Shown here piece by piece: positions 57,756-64,000 of a stretch of 64,000 nucleotides of DNA (position 1 is the stretch's first letter; each line of letters begins with the position of its first letter). The notes under the pieces were generated by a model. The model saw nothing but the letters and a program-made list of their open reading frames with translations. It searched no databases and had not been told where the DNA came from. Origin of the DNA: Streptomyces sp. ICC1 (GTDB taxonomy: Bacteria > Actinomycetota > Actinomycetes > Streptomycetales > Streptomycetaceae); NCBI RefSeq assembly GCF_003287935.1, contig NZ_CP030287.1, positions 3,624,267-3,688,266 on the forward strand, given 5' to 3'. A program made the position numbers and the translations under genes.

Positions 57756-57817
57756 CCCCCAGAAGGACGTCCCGGCCGCCCCAGCCGTTCCGCTCTGCCC
57801 CGATTGTGGCGGAGTTC

Positions 57818-58507
57818 TCAGCCTTTCCTCATGGGGAAACCTCCCTCGTACGCCGCGATGACCGCCTGCGTACGGTCCCGGGAGCCGGTCTTGGCCAGGA
57901 CCGAGGCCACGTGCGTCTTGACCGTCTGCGGGCCGACGCCCAGGCGCTCGCCCACCTCGTGGTTGGAAAGTCCGGTGGCCATCAGGCGCAGTACGTCGGC
58001 CTCCCTGTCGGTCAGCCGCGCCACCCAGGGCGCGGCGCCGGGCCCGGCGCCGGTCGGGGTGCGGGCCGCGGCCAGGGAGCGGACGGCCGCCGGGAACAGC
58101 AACGAGTCGCCCCGGGCCACCAGCCGGACCGCGCCGGTCAGCTCGTCGGCGCCGGCCCGCTTGAGGAGGAACCCGGCGGCTCCGGCGCGCAGCGCGTCGT
58201 AGACGTACGCGTCGTTCTCGAAGGTGGTGACCACGACGATCCGCGGCGGCCGCGCCATGGTGGCCAGGATCCGCTCGGTGGCCCGGATGCCGTCGATCTC
58301 GGGCATCCGGACGTCCATCAGCACTATGTCGGGGGCGAGCGCGCGGACCACGGACACGGCCTCGGTGCCGGTCGCCGCCTCCCCGACGACCGTCATGTCG
58401 GGCTCGGCCTCGAGGATGACCCGCAGGGCGGTGCGCACCATCCGCTCGTCATCGGCCAGCACGACGCGCAGCTTCGCCCGGGGCTCCGGTGCGGGCAGCC
58501 CGTTCAC
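57818..58507 (-). CDS. LuxR/NarL-type response regulator
   Basis: 229 residues. The receiver (about 13-125) has VVLADDERMV, the phospho-acceptor in DIVLMDVRMPEIDG, and VVTTFENDAY and GFLLKRAGADEL. The LuxR HTH (about 165-225) contains LTDREADVLRLMATGLSNHE and VGPQTVKTHVASVL. GTG 58507 overlaps the kinase stop by four bases. Targets unknown; the truncated membrane protein upstream of the kinase is a candidate. Confidence 0.95.
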   Translation of the reverse strand: MNGLPAPEPRAKLRVVLADDERMVRTALRVILEAEPDMTVVGEAATGTEAVSVVRALAPDIVLMDVRMPEIDGIRATERILATMARPPRIVVVTTFENDAYVYDALRAGAAGFLLKRAGADELTGAVRLVARGDSLLFPAAVRSLAAARTPTGAGPGAAPWVARLTDREADVLRLMATGLSNHEVGERLGVGPQTVKTHVASVLAKTGSRDRTQAVIAAYEGGFPMRKG

Positions 58508-59871
58508 CGGGCCGCTCCGCCCAGGGGGAGGACGGCCCGCAGCCGCCAGTGGCCCCCGTGTGGTCCGGCCTCGAGGCGCCCGCCGAGCAGGGCGGCCCGC
58601 TCCGCGGCGCCCCGCAGCCCCCGGCCTCCGGTCATACGCGTCTCCCGGGCCTCCCCCGCCCCGGGTGCGGCGGCCGGTCCGTTCGTCATGGTGATCTCCA
58701 GTTCACGCCGTCCGCTCCGTTCCCGTACGAGGATCCGCAGGGCGACCGGGCCCGACCCGTGCCGCAGTGCGTTGCTCAGCCCCTCCTGCACGATGCGGTA
58801 CGCCTCGCGGGAGGCGATCGCCGGCAGCCGCGCCCAGTCCCCGGCCGGCCCCGGATCCTCGTGCACGCCGATCGGGGTCCCCGCGGCCCGGCTGCGCGCC
58901 AGCAGCCCGTCCAGGTCGGCGGCGAGCGTCGGGGCCGGGCCGGCCGCCCCGGGCCCGGCGGCGTCCCCCTCGCGCAGCAGGCCGAGGACCGCGTCCAGCT
59001 CCCCCACCGTGCGCCGGGTGGTGTCCTCGATCGCGGCCAGCGCCTCCCGTACGAAGCCGGGGTCGCTGTCGAGCACCCGCCGGGCGGCGCCCGCCTGCAG
59101 GGTGACCGCGCTCAGCGCGTGCCCGACGGCGTCGTGCAGCTCGCGCGCCAGCCGGTTGCGGACCGCCAGGTCGGCGGCCCGCTCCTCGGCCGCCGCCAGC
59201 CGGTCCGCCGCCGTCGGCCCGAGCAGCACGGGCGCCAGCCGGGCCAGCAGCGCCGCGGCCCCGGCGGCGCACAGGGCGAGCGCCACCAGCAGGCCGATCC
59301 CCAGCCCGGGGGCCGCGTACGACTGGGCCCGGGTGCTCAGGAAGCCGAGCCCGAGCGGGAGCTCCCGCAGCGCGCTCACGAACGGCAGGGCGATCAGCAC
59401 CACGGCCATGGGCGGCACCGCGAGGGTCATCCCGCTGACGAGCGCACCGACCCCCAGGTGCACGGTCCACCAGGCCGCGGCCCGTCCCCGGGCCGCCCCG
59501 CTCCGGGCCCGCCCCTCGGCGAGCCGCTCCCCCGGCACCGCGCACAGGGCCCGTACCGCGGCCACCGACAGCGGCCGGACCAGCCCGAACAGCCCGGTCA
59601 CGGCCACGAGCGGGAGACTGACGGCGTAAGCGCCGAGGCTGGACGGCAAGGAGCTGAACGCGGTGGTCCCCTCTCCTGCGGCCACGCCGACCGCCACCTG
59701 CGCGAGCAGGAAGTACGGCATCAGCAGAGCCCCGCCGAGTATGAGGTGGACCCAGCCGAGACCGAGCCGCGCGGCGAAGACCCTCGCGGTGAGGAGCCGG
59801 GCGGAGAGGAGCCGGGCGGAGAGGAGCCGGCCCCGCCCCGGCCCGCCGCGCACCCTCGGCCGCCGCTTCAC
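58504..59871 (-). CDS. Sensor histidine kinase (HisKA_3/NarX-like)
   Basis: 455 residues. Several N-terminal membrane segments (LHLILGGALLMPYFLLAQVA-like, AYAVSLPLVAVTGLFGLV, MAVVLIALPFV, GLLVALALCAAGAAALL) are followed by HisKA_3 with the phospho-acceptor in RNRLARELHDAVGHALSAV, then an HATPase domain with TGGRGLRGAAERAALLGG. The extreme N-terminus carries a triplicated RLLSA-type repeat from a 15-bp tandem repeat (59791-59830). GTG 59871. Forms a two-component system with the response regulator. Confidence 0.92.
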   Translation of the reverse strand: MKRRPRVRGGPGRGRLLSARLLSARLLTARVFAARLGLGWVHLILGGALLMPYFLLAQVAVGVAAGEGTTAFSSLPSSLGAYAVSLPLVAVTGLFGLVRPLSVAAVRALCAVPGERLAEGRARSGAARGRAAAWWTVHLGVGALVSGMTLAVPPMAVVLIALPFVSALRELPLGLGFLSTRAQSYAAPGLGIGLLVALALCAAGAAALLARLAPVLLGPTAADRLAAAEERAADLAVRNRLARELHDAVGHALSAVTLQAGAARRVLDSDPGFVREALAAIEDTTRRTVGELDAVLGLLREGDAAGPGAAGPAPTLAADLDGLLARSRAAGTPIGVHEDPGPAGDWARLPAIASREAYRIVQEGLSNALRHGSGPVALRILVRERSGRRELEITMTNGPAAAPGAGEARETRMTGGRGLRGAAERAALLGGRLEAGPHGGHWRLRAVLPLGGAAR

Positions 59872-59881
59872 GCCCGCCCCG

Positions 59882-60023
59882 TCAGGCCGGGCGGCGGAGG
59901 GCGAGGAACCGTCCGGTGACAGCGGTTGCGAGGAGCGCGGTGATCATCTGGCCAGCGTAGATCAGGTAGGTCGCCGTGGTGGTCCCTTCGCCCGGGCCCA
60001 CCTGCGCCCCCGTCACGGCGACC
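59882..60023 (-). pseudogene. C-terminal fragment of a membrane protein cut off at the adapter junction
   Basis: On the minus strand the frame ending at 59882 reads TATYLIYAGQMITALLATAV then TGRFLALRRPA, a membrane helix followed by a basic tail. It looks like the end of a small membrane protein upstream of the kinase. Its N-terminal part is missing because the sequence beyond 60023 matches sequencing adapters. Confidence 0.5.
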
Positions 60024-60093
60024 CTGCCTTCTATACACATCTTCGAACCCACGAGACTGCATGGCGGCAGCGTCAGATTGGGAAAGGAGACAG
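60024..60093. other. Probable Illumina Nextera adapter sequence (assembly artefact)
   Basis: 60024-60057 aligns without gaps to the Nextera mosaic end plus read-2 arm, 29 of 34 bases (it contains TATACACATCT and CCCACGAGAC). After three bases, 60061-60093 aligns without gaps to the read-1 arm plus mosaic end, 25 of 33 bases (it contains CGGCAGCGTCAGAT and GAGACAG). The two lie in the orientation produced when two tagmented molecules are joined end to end. The mismatches suggest noisy reads. No biological role is proposed. Confidence 0.85.
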
Positions 60094-60210
60094 AGGGGGA
60101 GGCAGCGGGCACGTCGTCATTGTCCCCCGGTGGGCGGGACGTGGTGTTCCGGGAGGGCCGGGATGCGGAAAGGGCTTGATCGCGGGTGAGGGGGCGGCAA
60201 GCATCGCCGT

Positions 60211-60819
60211 ATGACAGAAGTGATCGCAGTCGCCGTCATCACCTTCCTCGCCGTCATCAGTCCCGGCGCGGACTTCGCCATGGTCGTCCGCAACAGCTAC
60301 CTGTACGGGCGGCCCACCGGCCTGTTCGCGGCCGCCGGGGTCGCGGCCGGGGTACTGGTGCACGTCTCGTACACGATGCTCGGGGTCGGCCTGCTGATCG
60401 CCTCCTCCGCCGAGCTGTTCACGGTGATCAAGCTCGCGGGTGCCGCGTACCTGGTGTGGGTCGGGATACGGACCTTCCGGGCGCGGGCCGAGGTGACCGT
60501 GGACCTGGAGGAGAAGGGCGGGCTGACGCCGTTCGGGGCGCTCAGGAGCGGCTTCCTGACCAATGTGCTCAATCCGAAGACCACGCTGTTCGTCGTGTCC
60601 ACCTTCACCCAGGTGGTCGGGCCGGGGACTGCGGTGTGGCAGCAGGCCGGGTACGGGCTGTTCATGTCGGTGGCGCACCTGGGCTGGTTCTCGGCGGTGG
60701 CGCTGTTCTTCTCCAACTCCCGGCTGCGCGACCGGATGCTGAAGGCGCAGAAGGCGCTGAACCGGGCCATCGGCTCGGTGCTGGTGGGTCTCGGGGTGGG
60801 GCTGGGCTTCGCCCGCTGA
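60211..60819 (+). CDS. LysE family amino-acid exporter
   Basis: 202 residues, about six helices. TFLAVISPGADFAMVVRNSY (the LysE/RhtB P-G-A/P motif), AGAAYLVWVGIRTFRA, and FGALRSGFLTNVLNPKTTLF are diagnostic. Exports an amino acid or derivative, not identifiable here. ATG 60211. The upstream 117 bp back to the adapter junction hold no gene. Confidence 0.92.
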   Translation: MTEVIAVAVITFLAVISPGADFAMVVRNSYLYGRPTGLFAAAGVAAGVLVHVSYTMLGVGLLIASSAELFTVIKLAGAAYLVWVGIRTFRARAEVTVDLEEKGGLTPFGALRSGFLTNVLNPKTTLFVVSTFTQVVGPGTAVWQQAGYGLFMSVAHLGWFSAVALFFSNSRLRDRMLKAQKALNRAIGSVLVGLGVGLGFAR

Positions 60820-60871
60820 GAGCGGGAGGGAGGTCTGGCGGAGGGTGTTACCTGTCGGTAGCGTGGTCGGC

Positions 60872-61711
60872 ATGGGTGCCGAGAGCGATGCCGGGCGTGA
60901 TGTCGAGCGTGACGTCGAGCGTGACGTCGACGGGTTCTACGAGCGGGTCGGCGCGGGGCGGTTCCTGGCCAGCGCCCACACGCGCGGGCCGTGGGACCCC
61001 GGTTCGCAGCACGCCGGTCCGCCGGCCGCGCTCCTCGGCCGGGCGATCGAGGAGCGGCCGGGCGCGCGGGACGACATGCGGATCGCCCGGATCACGTACG
61101 AGGTCCTGCGCCCGGTGCCGATCGGTCCGCTGGAGGTGACCACCAGCGTGCTCCGGGCCGGGCGCGGCACCGAGGTCGTCGAGGCCGCGCTCGCCCCCGC
61201 CGGGGCCGCGCCCGTGATGCTGGCGCGCGCCCTGCGGATCCGGGTGGCGCGGGAGTCCGTACCGGCCGTCGTGCCCGGGCCGGAGCTGCCGCCGCCCGGG
61301 GAGGTGGGGGTGACTCCGTTCTTCCCGGTGCCGTGGGAGCGGGGCTATCACGCGGCGGTGGAGACGCGCTTCACCGAGGGTGCCTTCGTCGAACTGGGGC
61401 CGGGCACCTGTTGGATGCGGATGAAGGTGCCGCTCGTGGCAGGGGAGGAGACCCGGCCGCTGGACCGCGTCCTGGTCGCCGCGGACTCGGGCAACGGCAT
61501 CAGCTCCGTCATGGACTTCGGGCGGTACGTCTTCGTCAACGGCGACCTGACCGTCCATCTGCACCGCCATCCGGTGGGCGAATGGGTCTGCGTGGAGGCC
61601 CGTACGAGCGTGGACGGGGCCGGCATCGGCCTCGCGGACGCCCGCCTGCACGACGAGAAGGGCCCGATCGGGCGGAGCGCGCAGAGCCTCTTCGTCGCGC
61701 CCCGGGGCTGA
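60872..61711 (+). CDS. Thioesterase family protein (TesB/hotdog type)
   Basis: 279 residues, double hotdog: FLASAHTRGPWDPGSQHAGP and AALLGRAIEE in the first, RITYEVLRPVPIGPLEV, then PWERGYHAAVETRF and ISSVMDFGRYVFVNGDLTVH in the second. Relatives are acyl-CoA thioesterases. The N-terminus carries a small DVERDVERDVD repeat from a 12-bp tandem duplication. ATG 60872 is chosen; the open frame extends to 60845. Confidence 0.82.
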   Translation: MGAESDAGRDVERDVERDVDGFYERVGAGRFLASAHTRGPWDPGSQHAGPPAALLGRAIEERPGARDDMRIARITYEVLRPVPIGPLEVTTSVLRAGRGTEVVEAALAPAGAAPVMLARALRIRVARESVPAVVPGPELPPPGEVGVTPFFPVPWERGYHAAVETRFTEGAFVELGPGTCWMRMKVPLVAGEETRPLDRVLVAADSGNGISSVMDFGRYVFVNGDLTVHLHRHPVGEWVCVEARTSVDGAGIGLADARLHDEKGPIGRSAQSLFVAPRG

Positions 61712-61880
61712 CTCGGGCCTGATGCGGGGCTGACGCGGGGCCGGGCCGGGGGTCGGGGGCGCACCGCGGCGCACAAGAGCCCTGCCCGAACCGGTTTCTC
61801 CGGGGGCCTTCGAACGGGATGATTCGACACGGGGTGGTGGGAGCCCCGGGAAAAGCCGTTCGATGGGGGAAGGTTGGCGG

Positions 61881-62897
61881 GTGCGCAGACTCTGGGTGGT
61901 CGGTGGAATCAGCTTCGGGGCGTGCCTGTGCTTTCTCGCCCTGCTCGTGGTCGGTACGTACTCCGCCGCCGCGGGCATCGCGAGCGGCGGAGGCCGTGCC
62001 GTGGGCCTCGCGAAGGGGGCCGTGCCGGGGAAGTACCAGACCCTGGTGCAGAAGTGGGGCAACCTCTGCCCGACGCTCACCCCGGCGCTGCTGGCGGCGC
62101 AGCTCTACTCGGAGAGCGGCTGGAACCCGGGTGCGGTGAGCCCGGCCGACGCGCGGGGCATCGCGCAGTTCATCCCGGGCACCTGGGCGACGCACGGCAT
62201 CGACGGTGACGGCGACGGGGACCGCGACATCTGGGATCCGAACGACGCGATCCCGTCGGCGGCTTCGTACGACTGCGATCTGGCGCGGTACGTGGCCAAG
62301 GTGCCCGGGGACCCCGTCAAGAACATGCTGGCGGCCTACAACGCCGGTCCGGGCGCGGTGACGCAGTACCAGGGCGTCCCGCCGTTCCGGGAGACGCAGG
62401 GGTACGTGAAGACCATCACCACGCTCGCCAAGAGCTTCGAGGCGCCCGTCGGGCGGGTGGCGCCGTCCCAGCAGGCCGCCGGGGCCATCTACTTCGCGCA
62501 GAAGCAGTTGGGGACGCCGTACCTGTGGGGCGGGAACGGCACGCCCGACCAGGACGGGCGGTTCGACTGCTCGGGGCTGACCAAGGCCGCGTACGAGTCG
62601 GTGGGGGTCGACCTGCCCCGGGTGGCGAACGACCAGTACAACGCGGGGCCGCACCCCTCGCGGGCCGAACTGCTGCCGGGTGACCTGGTGTTCTTCTCTG
62701 ATGATCTGACGAACTCTCGGGAGATCCGGCACGTCGGGCTCTACGTGGGCGGCGGGTACATGATCAACGCCCCGTTCACCGGCGCCGTGATCCGTTTCGA
62801 CAAGATCGACACCCCCGACTACTTCGGTGCGACCCGCGTGACGAAGGACGGCGCGGAGGCGCTGCCGAGGCGGGAAACAGCCGGTAGCGCAGCGTGA
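61881..62897 (+). CDS. Bifunctional lytic transglycosylase / NlpC-P60 peptidase
   Basis: 338 residues. N-terminal membrane anchor (VVGGISFGACLCFLALLVVG). The SLT domain (about 50-180) has its catalytic Glu in AAQLYSESGWNPGA and continues GIAQFIPGTWATHG and MLAAYNAGPGAV. The NlpC/P60 domain (about 200-338) has its catalytic Cys in RFDCSGLTKAAYE and His in REIRHVGLYVGGGY. It cuts both the glycan and the peptide of peptidoglycan. GTG 61881 has GGAAGG eight bases upstream. Such fusions also occur in actinobacterial conjugative elements, but no conjugation gene is near. Confidence 0.93.
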   Translation: MRRLWVVGGISFGACLCFLALLVVGTYSAAAGIASGGGRAVGLAKGAVPGKYQTLVQKWGNLCPTLTPALLAAQLYSESGWNPGAVSPADARGIAQFIPGTWATHGIDGDGDGDRDIWDPNDAIPSAASYDCDLARYVAKVPGDPVKNMLAAYNAGPGAVTQYQGVPPFRETQGYVKTITTLAKSFEAPVGRVAPSQQAAGAIYFAQKQLGTPYLWGGNGTPDQDGRFDCSGLTKAAYESVGVDLPRVANDQYNAGPHPSRAELLPGDLVFFSDDLTNSREIRHVGLYVGGGYMINAPFTGAVIRFDKIDTPDYFGATRVTKDGAEALPRRETAGSAA

Positions 62898-62945
62898 ACC
62901 CAAGGCCCTGAGCTGCGACGATGAGTCACTCTTCGATAACGTTGA

Positions 62946-63032
62946 GGTGATCATTCGGTGGAGAGCGGAACGTAGCCGCCAGAACGGGCGTTCCATGGTC
63001 ACTGGGGACGCGAGACAACCGGAATGATCACC
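62946..63032. promoter_or_regulatory. Spaced inverted repeat upstream of the PAP2 gene
   Basis: GGTGATCATTC (62946-62956) and GAATGATCACC (63022-63032) are perfect 11-bp inverted copies 65 bp apart within the 206-bp intergenic region. Possible regulator half-sites that could be bridged by looping; significance unknown. Confidence 0.4.
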
Positions 63033-63103
63033 GGGGGGAGCAGGGACGCACACAGGGGTGCGTCCGCGGGGGTACCAAGGCAAGGGCAAGGGGCCGCATC
63101 ACC

Positions 63104-63817
63104 ATGGCTGGACTCACAACTGGTGGGCCGAACGTGGATGTAAGCCTGCTGTACGGAATCAACGGACTGGCCCGGCGGGCCCCGGACTGGCTGGACCGGG
63201 CGGTCTACGCGGTCGGCGAGTACGGGATCCTGCTCACCCTCGTGCTCCTGGTCCTGTGGTGCTGGCGCGGAGCGCGCCGGCAGGACGAGGCGGCGGCGGT
63301 CGAATCCCTCACCGCGCTCGTGTGGGCTCCCCTCGCCGCGGCGGGCGCGCTGCTCCTGAACGTCCCGCTGCGGGAGTTCGTGGGCCGGCCGCGGCCGGCC
63401 CAGCAGCACGGCGGGGTCGACGTGCTGGATCCCGGCGCCGGGATCGGGCACAGCCCCTTCTCCTTCGTCAGCGACCACACCACCCTCGCGATGGCCCTGG
63501 GCGTCGGCCTGTTCATCGCCCACCGCAAGCTCGGCTTCGTGGGGATCGCCCTGGCCCTGATCGAGGGCTTCACCCGGGTCTACGTGGGCGTGCACTACCC
63601 GACCGACGTCATCGGCGGACTCGCGCTGGGCACGGCGGTGGTGCTGCTGCTCGCCCCGCTCGCGATGGCGCTGCTGACCCCGGTGGTGCGGGCGGTGGCC
63701 CGGTCCCCGCGGCTGGGCGTACTGGTCCGGGCCGGCGGGCGGGCGCTGCCCCGGCCGCTGGACCTCGCGCCGACCCCGCCGCCGGCGCGCGGCCACGAGA
63801 GCGACCTCGCGGCCTGA
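63104..63817 (+). CDS. PAP2 superfamily membrane phosphatase
   Basis: 237 residues, about five or six helices. The phosphatase motifs are REFVGRPRP, FVSDHTTLAMALG and EGFTRVYVGVHYPTDVIGG, that is K/R-x-R-P, S-x-H with Asp where Gly is usual, and R-x5-H-x3-D. The catalytic His residues are kept. Likely acts on undecaprenyl pyrophosphate or another lipid phosphate at the membrane. ATG 63104. Confidence 0.9.
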   Translation: MAGLTTGGPNVDVSLLYGINGLARRAPDWLDRAVYAVGEYGILLTLVLLVLWCWRGARRQDEAAAVESLTALVWAPLAAAGALLLNVPLREFVGRPRPAQQHGGVDVLDPGAGIGHSPFSFVSDHTTLAMALGVGLFIAHRKLGFVGIALALIEGFTRVYVGVHYPTDVIGGLALGTAVVLLLAPLAMALLTPVVRAVARSPRLGVLVRAGGRALPRPLDLAPTPPPARGHESDLAA

Positions 63818-63880
63818 AGGGCGCCCGACGGGAGCCTGACGGGAGCCCCAGGGGCCTGACGGGCCGGCACCTGGCGGCCG

Positions 63881-63991
63881 TCAGCCGAGGGCGTACGCGT
63901 TCCACACGAACATCACCACGGCCGCCAGCAGGCACAGCGCCGCGCCGCCGAAGCACAGACGCACGGCTGTCGGGCGGGGGCGCGGGCTCAC
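63881..63991 (-). CDS. Tiny membrane protein (possibly complete, possibly cut by window edge)
   Basis: 36 codons from GTG 63991: MSPRPRPTAVRLCFGGAALC then LLAAVVMFVWNAYALG. A basic N-terminus and one hydrophobic helix. The frame is still open at the window edge nine bases upstream, so this may be the end of a slightly longer protein. Function unknown. Confidence 0.45.
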   Translation of the reverse strand: MSPRPRPTAVRLCFGGAALCLLAAVVMFVWNAYALG

Positions 63992-64000
63992 GGGTCGCCG

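Noticed and set aside
60024-60093. Natural promoter or small ORF at the kinase upstream region (a minus-strand frame reads through it).
   Set aside because: The matches to both Nextera adapter arms are a better explanation.
61881-62897. Transglycosylase/NlpC-P60 gene as a marker of a second conjugative element.
   Set aside because: No other transfer genes nearby; chromosomal cell-wall hydrolases share this architecture.

Overview
The window looks like a Streptomyces chromosome fragment. G+C is very high throughout, starts are often GTG, adjacent genes overlap by ATGA or GTGA, and the families are typical of the genus: a SCO1860-type LAETG surface protein, a ChlI-ChlD cobaltochelatase fusion, WhiJ-type XRE/DUF5753 regulators and GlxA-type AraC regulators. 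I saw no rRNA, tRNA or CRISPR array.

Layout. 1-4.4 kb: an ABC exporter pair and a WD40 protein with 14 repeats. 4.5-5.5 kb: the C-terminal remnant of comEC. 5.6-29.1 kb: a conserved housekeeping block with yceI, holA, rpsT, lepA, a fadD-like acyl-CoA synthetase, hemW, a DUF3097 gene, an MBL hydrolase, CIRCE-hrcA-dnaJ, a nitronate monooxygenase, rsmE, a HIT gene, rnz, an MFS gene, a pfkB kinase, phoH (split by an intein), ybeY, a CNNM/HlyC gene, an mmcQ gene and a cytidine-deaminase-like gene. These serve translation, ribosome maturation, RNA processing, heat-shock control and replication. 29.2-41.6 kb: an MFS/GlxA-type pair, then late cobalamin genes (ChlID chelatase, cobO, cobB, a CobE/CbiG-CobC fusion) with an antisense ZIP transporter, a CapA-like protein and a surface protein. 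41.9-43.7 kb: an amidohydrolase and the 5' part of a class V aminotransferase gene.

43.67-53.28 kb: a 9.6-kb integrated element driven by a large serine integrase. It has split the aminotransferase gene, whose 3' part resumes at 53.28 kb. Joining the two element ends recreates a 46-bp imperfect palindrome of the kind expected for a serine-integrase attP. The element carries a P27-type terminase small subunit, three HNH-type genes and small phage-like genes, but no large terminase, capsid, tail or replication genes. It also carries cargo: an XRE/DUF5753 and DUF6879 set, a frameshifted HATPase gene, an adenosylhomocysteinase-like protein and a NUDIX hydrolase. I read it as a phage-satellite-like or strongly reduced prophage island.

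53.8-59.9 kb: a second class V aminotransferase, a DsbA/FrnE protein, a GNAT, a penicillin-binding protein and a two-component system. At 60,024-60,093 the sequence matches both arms of the Illumina Nextera adapters, three bases apart, so the join there is probably an assembly artefact and gene order across 60.0 kb should not be trusted. 60.2-64.0 kb: a LysE exporter, a thioesterase, a transglycosylase/NlpC-P60 hydrolase, a PAP2 phosphatase and a tiny membrane protein.

The strongest observations are the split gene with its reconstructable att sites, the probable class 3 (WCT) intein in PhoH, the adapter junction, and a small element gene interrupted by one in-frame TGA.
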